DNA from: JAFGIT01 sp016929465 [NCBI: Candidatus Coatesbacteria bacterium]
GTDB lineage: Bacteria > B130-G9
DNA: 5,166 bases
Assembly (NCBI GenBank): GCA_016929465.1
Contig: JAFGIT010000053.1
Location: forward strand, 1 to 5,166
Reading direction: 5' to 3'
This document shows positions 1 to 5,073 of the stretch, one piece after another. The notes beneath the pieces are model-generated. The model did no database searches and had not been told where the DNA came from. It saw only the letters and a program-made list of their open reading frames with translations. The position numbers and the translations under genes were made by a program. The number at the start of each line of letters is the position of its first letter. The first letter of the stretch is position 1.

Positions 1-203
1 TTCTAATAGCAATAATGACCGATTATAAGCCCAACGGGGGATTCAAAAAAAGCCCAAATCTCAAACCTATCTGATTATTGGGGGGGCGCTACTCATGTTG
101 ATATAAGTCCCACGCTAGAGTATCGTATGATTTGCTGGCTTGGGGGTGATTCAGAAGGTGCTGTTGAATTGAGGAGAGCATTGCAGGCGATCCGGAGATC
201 GAA
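1..203. other. Leader region without a convincing gene
   Basis: This stretch lies upstream of the small-protein/nucleotidyltransferase pair. It is rather AT-rich with runs of A and G, and no reading frame in it has both a ribosome site and a protein-like composition. It contains a 7-A run inside TCAAAAAAAGCCC (43-55), which recurs exactly at 858-870 in the terminator hairpin. The 43-55 copy has only a weak, mismatched potential stem with the preceding GGGGG. A TATA-like segment lies at 98-107. The stretch may be the spacer behind an unseen gene to the left. Confidence 0.5.
98..107 (+). promoter_or_regulatory. Possible promoter element for the left module
   Basis: TTGATATAAG lies about 97 bases before the start of the 70-residue gene. 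TATAAG (102-107) could act as a -10 box; the best upstream partner is TTGGGG (78-83) at 18 bases, which is a poor -35. An archaeal TATA reading is equally possible. It is the best candidate in the leader, but weak. Confidence 0.22.
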
Positions 204-416
204 ATGACAGAAGACAAAATCCCACGATTGGACAAGTCCGCCTTCTCTGTGGTCTCCCTCGAGGACGCGGACAATGACCTGGAATATTGGCTTGGCAAGA
301 CCCCCGAAGAGCGGCTTTCGGCAGTGGAAATAAACAGGTGGCTGGTCTATGGCTATGACAGAGCTACAGCAAGACTTCAAAGAGTTTTTGAGGTTGCTGA
401 ACTCGAGCGGGACTAG
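204..416 (+). CDS. Small conserved-type protein paired with nucleotidyltransferase
   Basis: This encodes a 70-residue acidic soluble protein with no signal peptide or membrane segment. The start is supported by GGAG at 194-197, six bases before the ATG. The sequence has an N-terminal DKSAFSV segment (residues 10-16), an acidic linker, EYWLGKTPEERL (27-38), and a helical C-terminal part with YGYD (49-52) and ARLQRVFEV (56-64). From memory, short proteins with this DK-AFSV / YWL-KTP-ERL / YGYD pattern occur directly ahead of small nucleotidyltransferases in many bacteria; this could not be searched here. Its last 68 bases overlap the next gene in another frame, so the two are surely co-expressed. 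Function is unknown. By analogy with nucleotidyltransferase-based toxin-antitoxin pairs it could be the partner or target of the enzyme, but no catalytic or DNA-binding motif is visible. Confidence 0.8.
   Translation: MTEDKIPRLDKSAFSVVSLEDADNDLEYWLGKTPEERLSAVEINRWLVYGYDRATARLQRVFEVAELERD
336..341 (+). promoter_or_regulatory. Ribosome binding site choosing the nucleotidyltransferase start
   Basis: AGGTGG lies inside the 70-residue gene, seven bases before the ATG at 349 and thirteen before the ATG at 355. The spacing favours 349, although protein similarity recalled from memory fits either start (the second gives MTELQQDFKEF). Confidence 0.5.
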
Positions 417-798
417 ATACCTCCTGGTAGGAGGCCATGCCGTCGGATACTACGGTTATCCCCGAGCAACAGGAGACATGGACGTCTGGATCCCGACTGA
501 CAAGAAAAACGCTCATGCAATCATGGGAGCTCTGCGCCAATTCGGGATGCCGGCGAATCAGACAGTCGAATCGCTTATTATGCAGCCTGGACAGATCATC
601 AGGATGGGATATCCGCCAGTTCGAATCGAACTCCTGACAAGTATTTCGGGAGTTGAGTTCGATGAGTGCTTTGCCAACAGAGAGATGGCTGAGATCGATG
701 GCATACCCGTCAATATTATCTCTCTGCCCATGCTCAAGAAGAACAAGCGGGCCAGCGGCCGGCTCAAGCACCTCGAGGATCTTCGGCATCTCGCATAG
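349..798 (+). CDS. Small AbiEii/DUF6036-like nucleotidyltransferase
   Basis: This encodes a 149-residue protein with the minimal polymerase-beta nucleotidyltransferase fold. After an N-terminal helix (DFKEFLRLLNSSG), the strand and loop LLVGGHAVGYYGYPRATGD leads to the acidic pair D43-M-D45 (GG at 28-29). A likely third carboxylate is E94 in VRIELL. The basic C-terminal LKKNKRASGRLKHLEDLRHL is typical of the AbiEii/DUF6036-type enzymes, and the length looks complete. Such enzymes transfer a nucleotide to a protein or RNA; several act as toxins or antitoxins. No HEPN-type partner is visible, so the classical MNT-HEPN arrangement does not apply; the adjacent 70-residue protein is the obvious partner. 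An alternative start at 355 shortens the protein by two residues. The nucleotidyltransferase assignment is firm, but the substrate and any toxin role are inference. Confidence 0.85.
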   Translation: MAMTELQQDFKEFLRLLNSSGTRYLLVGGHAVGYYGYPRATGDMDVWIPTDKKNAHAIMGALRQFGMPANQTVESLIMQPGQIIRMGYPPVRIELLTSISGVEFDECFANREMAEIDGIPVNIISLPMLKKNKRASGRLKHLEDLRHLA

Positions 799-818
799 CC
801 TGAAGCCACACGTCTTAT

Positions 819-839
819 CCACGGCCGATGGGGCCGCGG
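819..839 (-). terminator. Second hairpin, distal to the operon terminator
   Basis: In minus-strand RNA the arms CCGCGGCC and GGCCGTGG form an 8-pair stem with one G-U and a 5-base loop. On the plus strand that G-U pair becomes an A-C mismatch, so the structure suits minus-strand transcripts. It follows the U-run of the first hairpin and may be a backup terminator or an RNA 3'-end stabiliser. It has no U-tract of its own. Confidence 0.35.
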
Positions 840-840
840 A

Positions 841-875
841 AAAAGGTGAGGGCAGGCTCAAAAAAAGCCCGCCCT
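841..875 (-). terminator. Intrinsic terminator of the oxidoreductase operon
   Basis: Ten bases past the gamma-subunit stop codon, minus-strand RNA can form a 10-pair stem (AGGGCGGGCT with AGCCTGCCCT, one G-U) around the loop TTTTTTG. The stem spans 849-875 and is followed by CACCTTTTTCC. Read on the plus strand, the same stem has an A-C mismatch and is not followed by a T-run, so it is mainly a terminator for the leftward operon. It sits at the junction with the convergent nucleotidyltransferase gene. Confidence 0.6.
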
Positions 876-885
876 GAAATACCAA

Positions 886-1419
886 TCAGCTTGCTAGTTC
901 GTAGCCCTTCTTGACGGCGGCGAGGTTTAGCTCCAGGAATTCCTTCTTCTTCTGGAAGCTCTCCTCGACCACATTCAGCACCGTGTCGAACTCAACGACG
1001 TTCGTCAGCGCGACATAAGCGCCAAGCGCCACCATGTTCGCGGCCTTGCCGTTTCCGAGCTCCATCGCGACCTCGTTTGCCGGCACCGTCTCGATGCGGA
1101 TGTCAGTTCTGTCGGAGGTCGTGTCTATCAACGAGCTATTTATTAGCAGCAGCCCGTCAGAATGGACTCTCGGCCCGAATTTGGCCAACGAAGGCTTGTT
1201 CATGACGACCACCGTCTTCGGGGAGTAGATGATCGGGGAGCCGATCGGGTCATCTGAGACCACGACCGTGCAATTGCACGTCCCGCCGCGCATCTCAGGG
1301 CCATAAGAAGGTATCCAGACAACTTCCTTCCCTTCCTTGAGCCCTGAAAGCGCCAAGAATTTCCCGAACAGGAGAACGCCCTGTCCGCCAAAACCAGCTA
1401 CAATCAGTTCTGTAGTCAA
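886..1419 (-). CDS. 2-oxoacid:ferredoxin oxidoreductase, gamma subunit
   Basis: This 177-residue soluble subunit has the single gamma domain of four-subunit 2-oxoacid:ferredoxin oxidoreductases (KorC/VorC type). The domain is known to cover the active site and help bind coenzyme A. Its signatures are GFGGQG at residues 9-14, right after the first strand, and the PEMRGGTCNC block at 41-50. Length matches the family (about 175-190). The start is TTG: a TGA stop lies only three codons upstream in frame, and GGTGA sits six bases before the TTG, so no other start is possible without losing the first strand. It is the last gene of the operon, 57 bases after the beta subunit, and is followed by a terminator hairpin. 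The substrate (branched-chain 2-oxoacids, 2-oxoglutarate or another) cannot be read from this subunit. Confidence 0.93.
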   Translation of the reverse strand: MTTELIVAGFGGQGVLLFGKFLALSGLKEGKEVVWIPSYGPEMRGGTCNCTVVVSDDPIGSPIIYSPKTVVVMNKPSLAKFGPRVHSDGLLLINSSLIDTTSDRTDIRIETVPANEVAMELGNGKAANMVALGAYVALTNVVEFDTVLNVVEESFQKKKEFLELNLAAVKKGYELAS

Positions 1420-1430
1420 CTTATCTCACC
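1420..1430 (-). promoter_or_regulatory. Ribosome binding site fixing a TTG start for gamma
   Basis: In minus-strand orientation this reads GGTGAGATAAG followed by TTG. The GGTGA core is six bases from the start. The TGA of this same motif is the in-frame stop that rules out any upstream start. Confidence 0.7.
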
Positions 1431-1476
1431 AGACTTTCCTTTAATGTGGTTCTATATCCTCATGTCGCCTTCGGTT

Positions 1477-2232
1477 CTACGACACGTCACCATCTGGGCT
1501 CTTGAAGACTCCCAGCGGATAGTAGGGCACCATTTCCTCTTCGAGCCGCTTCTGGGCCTGCTTCGGTGTCATGCCCCAGTTAGTTGGGCAGGTCGAAAGC
1601 ACCTCGACGAAAGTGAAGCACTTGTTCGCAACCTGAAGCTCGAATGCCTTCTTGATCATCCTCTTGGTCTTGATGATCTCCTTCGTCGAATGCGTTGAGG
1701 TCCTTGCGATGAAGCCTTCTGTCTTCAAGCTGGAGAGAAGCTCACACATCCTGATCGGCCAGCCGATGTGTGCCGTGTCTCGACCGTAGGGCGAAGTCGT
1801 CGTGATCTGGCCCGGCATCGTGGTCGGCGCCATCTGGCCACCAGTCATTCCATAGACCGTGTTGTTGATGAATACAACGGTGAACTTCTCGCCCCTGTTG
1901 CAGGCATGAACGATCTCAGCCATCCCAATCGATGCGAGGTCGCCGTCACCCTGATAGGTGAAGACGATGAGGTCCGGACGCGCTCTCTTCGCTCCGGTCG
2001 CGACCGCGGGTGCACGGCCGTGAGATGCCTCGAAGAAGTCGGTGTTGAAGTAGTTGTATGCGAGAACCGAGCAACCGACGGGCGCGATGCCGATGGTGCG
2101 CTCCCTTATATCGAGCTCATCGACGCACTCGGCGACTATCCTGTGGACTATGCCGTGCGAGCAGCCGGGGCAATAGTGGGTTATTACGGGAAGAAGCGCT
2201 TCTGGTCTTTTGAAAACCACCTTGTCCATCAT
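1477..2232 (-). CDS. 2-oxoacid:ferredoxin oxidoreductase, beta subunit (ThDP-binding)
   Basis: This 251-residue subunit binds thiamine diphosphate-Mg and a [4Fe-4S] cluster. With the alpha subunit it carries out oxidative decarboxylation of a 2-oxoacid to acyl-CoA and CO2. The ThDP site is visible as GDGD (95-98) followed by FINNTVYGMTGGQ (121-133). Four cysteines, C21 and C24 (YCPGC), C54 (VGC) and C215 (TCPTNW), are spaced like the cluster ligands known in the Sulfolobus two-subunit enzyme, where they are C12, C15, C46 and C197. The start codon overlaps the alpha stop as ATGA and is preceded by GGAGGTG at eight bases. A second ATG follows directly, so the protein may begin one residue later. 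Family and subunit are firm. The branch resembles VorB/Kor-type enzymes found in anaerobes, but substrate specificity is open. Confidence 0.95.
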   Translation of the reverse strand: MMDKVVFKRPEALLPVITHYCPGCSHGIVHRIVAECVDELDIRERTIGIAPVGCSVLAYNYFNTDFFEASHGRAPAVATGAKRARPDLIVFTYQGDGDLASIGMAEIVHACNRGEKFTVVFINNTVYGMTGGQMAPTTMPGQITTTSPYGRDTAHIGWPIRMCELLSSLKTEGFIARTSTHSTKEIIKTKRMIKKAFELQVANKCFTFVEVLSTCPTNWGMTPKQAQKRLEEEMVPYYPLGVFKSPDGDVS

Positions 2233-3305
2233 CTCTTGTCCACCTCCTCGCCCTTCAGAACCTTCTTGATCTGCTCAATAACCTCATCGGGCGGCGGAAC
2301 GATGCCGCCGGTCCGCCCGTAGAATTGTATAGGCTTCGTTCCCTCGAGCGCTATCTTGATGTCATCGAGCATCTGGCCCGTTGACATCTCCACGCAAAGG
2401 ATGGATTTAGCCTTCTTTGAGGCTTCGCGAAGCTGAGCGTAGGGGAATGGGAAGAGCGTGATAGGTCTGAATAAACCCACCGAGATGCCCTCATCCTCGA
2501 GCAGCTTGATTACCGTCTTGCATATTCTCGCCATGGAGCCGTACGCCGTGATGAGAATGTCGTATTCTCCGTCGCAGTTGTAGAGCTCCCAGCGGAGTTC
2601 GTCCTTCGCCATCGCGTCGTACTTGGCCTTGAGTTCCCAGCTGTTTCTCTCGAGCTCCAGCGGATCGAGGTAGAGCGAGTTGATCACGTTCCGCTCTCTT
2701 CCGCCCTTGAAGCCTGTCGCTGCCCACGTCTTGGGCGGCAACTCCGCCTTCTTGCGCTCCTTGAACTCGACCGGCTCCATCATCTGACCGATCAGGCCGT
2801 CTCCAATCACCATCACCGGGGCACGATACTTGTCCGCGATGTCGAACGCCTCGATGATCAGGTCCGCCGCTTCCTGTACTGTCGATGGTGCAAGCGCGAG
2901 TATCCTGAAATCTCCGTGCCCGATCCCTCGAGTCGCCTGGAAGTAGTCGGACTGCGCGGGAAGAATCCCACCCAATCCGGGGCCGCCGCGAACGATATTC
3001 ACGAGCACCACCGGAAGGTGAGCGCCGGCGATATAGGAAAGGCCCTCTGACATCAAACTGATACCAGGCCCGGATGAGGAGGTGAAGACGCGCTCGCCGA
3101 CTCCGGCCGCGCCATATAACATGTTGCTCGCGGCAACCTCGCTTTCCGCCTGGAGGTAACACCCTCCGACCTCGGGAAGCCGCCGCGAAAGGTATTCAGG
3201 TATCTCATTCTGTGGGGTAATGGGATACCCGAAGAAGAGCTTGCAGCCGGCCATAATCGCGGCCTCGGCAAGCGCTTCGTTTCCTTTCATTAGGACTTTT
3301 GCCAT
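2229..3305 (-). CDS. vorB: 2-oxoacid:ferredoxin oxidoreductase, alpha subunit (VorB-like)
   Basis: This 358-residue subunit supplies the pyrimidine domain of the thiamine-diphosphate site (about residues 1-190) and a second alpha/beta domain (about 245-350). The first holds GYPITPQNEIPEYLS (26-40, with the family signature YPITP), the ESE segment at 54-56, TSSSGPGISLMSEG (75-88) and RGGPGLGG (106-113). The second holds ITAYGS (252-257), RPITLFPFP (280-288) and EMSTGQM (306-312). Length is normal for the family. The start is supported by GAAGGGG eight bases upstream. The N-terminal MAKVLMKGNEALAEAAI pattern is the one usually annotated as 3-methyl-2-oxobutanoate dehydrogenase subunit VorB. The symbol reflects that family resemblance, not proven use of valine-derived 2-oxoacid; 2-oxoglutarate-specific homologues look much the same. 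The gene lies 63 bases after delta and overlaps beta by four bases. Confidence 0.94.
   Translation of the reverse strand: MAKVLMKGNEALAEAAIMAGCKLFFGYPITPQNEIPEYLSRRLPEVGGCYLQAESEVAASNMLYGAAGVGERVFTSSSGPGISLMSEGLSYIAGAHLPVVLVNIVRGGPGLGGILPAQSDYFQATRGIGHGDFRILALAPSTVQEAADLIIEAFDIADKYRAPVMVIGDGLIGQMMEPVEFKERKKAELPPKTWAATGFKGGRERNVINSLYLDPLELERNSWELKAKYDAMAKDELRWELYNCDGEYDILITAYGSMARICKTVIKLLEDEGISVGLFRPITLFPFPYAQLREASKKAKSILCVEMSTGQMLDDIKIALEGTKPIQFYGRTGGIVPPPDEVIEQIKKVLKGEEVDKR
2241..2247 (-). promoter_or_regulatory. Very strong Shine-Dalgarno for beta
   Basis: The minus strand reads GGAGGTG, a 7-base match to the anti-Shine-Dalgarno, eight bases before the beta ATG. It lies inside the 3' end of alpha. 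Together with the ATGA overlap it should secure roughly equal alpha and beta synthesis, as their heterodimer needs. Confidence 0.75.
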
Positions 3306-3313
3306 ATAAACAA

Positions 3314-3320
3314 CCCCTTC
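3314..3320 (-). promoter_or_regulatory. Ribosome binding site of alpha
   Basis: The minus strand reads GAAGGGG, eight bases before the alpha ATG. It lies in the 63-base delta-alpha spacer. That spacer shows no clear terminator or promoter, so the two genes should share one transcript. Confidence 0.6.
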
Positions 3321-3368
3321 TTCTCTCTAGGGTTCATTATGAAACAAGTGGTTGAAGATTACGTACGC

Positions 3369-3590
3369 CTATTTGTACACCTCGATCGCCACATCCGGGC
3401 ACGACATAGCGCAGAGCGCGCAGCCGATACAATCGTCCGGATTCACAGCCTCGGAGTAGAAATAGCCCTTTGCATTTATCTTTGTGGACATCGCAAGAAC
3501 ACCCTTTGGGCAAGCGCCTATGCACAATTCACAACCCTTGCACAGGTCCTTGTCGATGACCACACGTCCTGTTGCTTTAACCTCTGGCAT
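3369..3590 (-). CDS. 2-oxoacid:ferredoxin oxidoreductase, delta subunit (2x[4Fe-4S])
   Basis: This is a 73-residue bacterial-type ferredoxin domain protein that carries electrons from the catalytic subunits to free ferredoxin. It has two complete cluster motifs, each followed by proline: C17-x2-C20-x2-C23-x3-C27-P and C54-x2-C57-x2-C60-x3-C64-P. The insert between them (about 26 residues, with NAKGYFY) is typical of Kor/Vor delta subunits. The start chosen is the ATG giving MPEVKATGR, preceded by the purine-rich AGAGGGAGAG. The frame stays open further upstream to 3686, but that extension runs inside the ATPase gene and has no family likeness. The chosen start overlaps the ATPase stop by 14 bases, suggesting translational coupling. 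It lies 63 bases ahead of alpha. Confidence 0.93.
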   Translation of the reverse strand: MPEVKATGRVVIDKDLCKGCELCIGACPKGVLAMSTKINAKGYFYSEAVNPDDCIGCALCAMSCPDVAIEVYK

Positions 3591-4308
3591 CTCTCCCTCT
3601 CTCAGACATATCCGACCCCGTCTCCCAGGGCAATAAAACGTATCTTTTAATGGCAAAAATCGGCGCGGACAATGAAGAGCCATCAATTTTATCAGCTACC
3701 GATTCCATTACAGACATGAATCTTACATCAACTCCGAGCCTTTCCGCAATCGACTCCGCTAATTCGAGGCCATGAATTACCATCTCCGGGGTGGTGTTAT
3801 TAAGCAGGTGGGTATTCGAGACTATTCCACTCACTCGGAGACCAGACGCCTTCTCTATCTTGTTCAGGACGGTCATGCTGCCATCCGCGTCGGCAGTGAA
3901 CGGGCGATTTGCGTTGACGACCGCGAGAAGGTCATAGTCGAGGTGCTTCGTTCCGTCGAACAGCGACGAAAGCACACGACTTCCCGCAGCCTCTCCTCCG
4001 ACGTCGAGAACGACGCCCGCTGTCTCGTCCTGGATCGCGCCGGCTATCCCCGGCAGGATTATTGGCAGGTCCGCCCAGGCCTTGTCACCCTCCGGTGCGA
4101 CGAGTTCGACATCTGAGCGGCCCAGAATGCCCGTTGCCTCCCTGCTGCGGAAGTAGGGATTTACTATATCGAGGTCCACTATCTTCACGCGGTCCCGAAT
4201 GGTCCTGAGAGCGAGCGCGAAGTTCAGAGAGACCTCCGTCTTGCCGCTCCCATAGTCACCAACGAAGACTGTCAATCTACTCGTCCGGAATCCAATGGTA
4301 TGTTTCAT
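3577..4308 (-). CDS. P-loop (SIMIBI-type) ATPase, first gene of the oxidoreductase operon
   Basis: This 243-residue cytosolic nucleotide-binding protein has a Walker A at 18-25 (GDYGSGKT), a second conserved acidic loop [15 protein letters not shown] (43-57), a Walker B-like VVLDVGG (99-105), and [11 protein letters not shown] (163-173) in the place of the guanine/adenine-recognition region. The fold resembles the MinD/ParA/CooC group. However, the signature lysine of KGGxGKT is Asp19, and there is no cysteine anywhere, so it cannot ligate Fe-S clusters the way Mrp/Nbp35 does. From memory, related ATPases with GxxGSGKTE and [11 protein letters not shown] occur next to VorB-type operons in anaerobes; a search would confirm this. 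A maturation or assembly role for the oxidoreductase is inference. ATG at 4308 is preferred; TTG codons upstream, the first at 4344, would add at most 12 residues. The last residues after LLPWE (226-229) overlap the delta start and may be unimportant. Confidence 0.88.
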   Translation of the reverse strand: MKHTIGFRTSRLTVFVGDYGSGKTEVSLNFALALRTIRDRVKIVDLDIVNPYFRSREATGILGRSDVELVAPEGDKAWADLPIILPGIAGAIQDETAGVVLDVGGEAAGSRVLSSLFDGTKHLDYDLLAVVNANRPFTADADGSMTVLNKIEKASGLRVSGIVSNTHLLNNTTPEMVIHGLELAESIAERLGVDVRFMSVMESVADKIDGSSLSAPIFAIKRYVLLPWETGSDMSERGRDARG

Positions 4309-4348
4309 CAATCCCAACCTTACATAATTCAGTGAGAATAGCAAATGG

Positions 4349-4356
4349 TTTTATAT
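4349..4356 (-). promoter_or_regulatory. TATA-like promoter element for the operon
   Basis: The minus strand reads ATATAAAA about 40 bases before the ATPase ATG. An archaeal start site some 25 bases downstream would give a leader of about 20 bases. As a bacterial -10 (TATAAA) it has no recognisable -35: the hexamer 17 bases upstream is AAGATG. It is the only good candidate in the 138-base gap. Confidence 0.4.
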
Positions 4357-4446
4357 GGGACGGATGATTCGCCATCTTCCCCGAATGAATCCATACAGAC
4401 TGCCGCTATTGCCTGTGAATATTCAGATGGCTGAGGCCGTGAGCGG

Positions 4447-5010
4447 TCAGCTCTTGCTGCGTCTCCGTCGGTCCCGATAGAGCATGTATGAGACCGCTAA
4501 GTCAGCGCTCTTCCGGATCATGAGCGCAAGTAGCTTGTCGAGCAGCACCAGCGGCCGCTTCAGCAAATAGACCGGATTCAGTGACGAGAAGATCGAACGA
4601 AAGACAGAGATGAATCCGACGCCCTGGATGTGGGCAAAACGCCTCTTGCTGCGAGCGAGGTGTGCGAGTGCGAACGCCCTGATACCGACTCTCGCGGCTT
4701 TCTCCTTTTGAAGGAGGACGCAGAGGTCGTAGCGGTCCTTTCGCAGCTTCTTGAGAAAATCCTTGCCGAGCTGGAAGCTTACGGAGCCCACGCGCCGCGC
4801 GGTGATGAACCTCGCGACCCCTTTCAGCCCCTCCAGGCCTATCGCAATGTCCTCCTGCACGCAGAGCGTAATCGATGCCTCGGGAAACTTGTGCTGCACG
4901 TCCCTGATGGCCTCGCGAAGGTGGTCGATGTCGGAGGTCAATATTATCAGTATGTTCGACAAATCCGCTAATTCTCCAGAGTCCATTGAGCTCAGAATCC
5001 CGGCTCGCAT
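4447..5010 (-). CDS. Unknown protein with Rossmann-like, GT9-like N-terminal half
   Basis: This 187-residue basic protein is not firmly recognised. Strand-like segments alternate with helices: NILIILTS (19-26), ASITLCVQ (45-52), LRKDRYDLCVLLQ (89-101) and SKRRFAHIQ (121-129). The order of a first strand, a FPEA turn, a KKLRKDRYDL segment and an ARSKRR segment recalls the N-terminal domain of heptosyltransferase-like family 9 glycosyltransferases. At about half their usual length, the C-terminal nucleotide-sugar domain is missing. The C-terminal part has an amphipathic stretch (PLVLLDKLLALMI, 153-165) and a tail RDRRRRSKS that could touch membrane or nucleic acid. ATG at 5010 is chosen; ATG at 4986 or GTG at 5019 are alternatives, as no strong ribosome site decides. 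The frame stays open to the window edge, but that extension is AT-rich and not protein-like. It lies 138 bases upstream of the operon on the same strand. Confidence 0.65.
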   Translation of the reverse strand: MRAGILSSMDSGELADLSNILIILTSDIDHLREAIRDVQHKFPEASITLCVQEDIAIGLEGLKGVARFITARRVGSVSFQLGKDFLKKLRKDRYDLCVLLQKEKAARVGIRAFALAHLARSKRRFAHIQGVGFISVFRSIFSSLNPVYLLKRPLVLLDKLLALMIRKSADLAVSYMLYRDRRRRSKS

Positions 5011-5044
5011 TCGCCACACCGCGAATGGACGACATATCAAGAGA

Positions 5045-5073
5045 ATAATACTCGGGCCAATTGAGGATGTGTA
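5045..5073 (-). promoter_or_regulatory. Candidate sigma70-like promoter for the 187-residue gene
   Basis: On the minus strand TACACA (5073-5068) and TATTAT (5050-5045) are separated by 17 bases. They match the -35 and -10 consensus at 4/6 and 5/6. A start about seven bases downstream would leave a leader near 28 bases before the ATG at 5010, which supports that start. Chance matches of this quality are common in AT-rich DNA. Confidence 0.35.

Noticed and set aside
204-798. Classical MNT-HEPN toxin-antitoxin pair
   Set aside because: The partner lacks the HEPN R-x4-6-H motif and is only 70 residues. The enzyme motif (GGHAV, then RATGDMD) is AbiEii/DUF6036-like rather than the GS-x-DxD of MNT antitoxins.
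364-885. 173-codon minus-strand frame opposite the nucleotidyltransferase
   Set aside because: The plus strand encodes a protein with clear catalytic motifs. This frame has none, and it would pass through both hairpins.
1768-2322. 184-codon open frame on the plus strand opposite beta and alpha
   Set aside because: It is antisense to well-recognised subunits, its composition is Arg-rich as expected of a GC-rich shadow frame, and it shows no domain or ribosome site.
2491-3162. 223-codon minus-strand frame inside alpha
   Set aside because: It is an out-of-frame shadow of the alpha subunit, very Arg/Gly-rich with no recognisable motif.
3591-3686. N-terminal extension of the delta subunit to an ATG at 3686
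   Set aside because: The extra 32 residues lie inside the ATPase gene and do not resemble delta subunits. A purine-rich ribosome site precedes the ATG at 3590.
4416-4425. Perfect 10-base palindrome TGAATATTCA
   Set aside because: It is too short and AT-rich to mean anything alone; no second copy or spacing to a promoter supports an operator.
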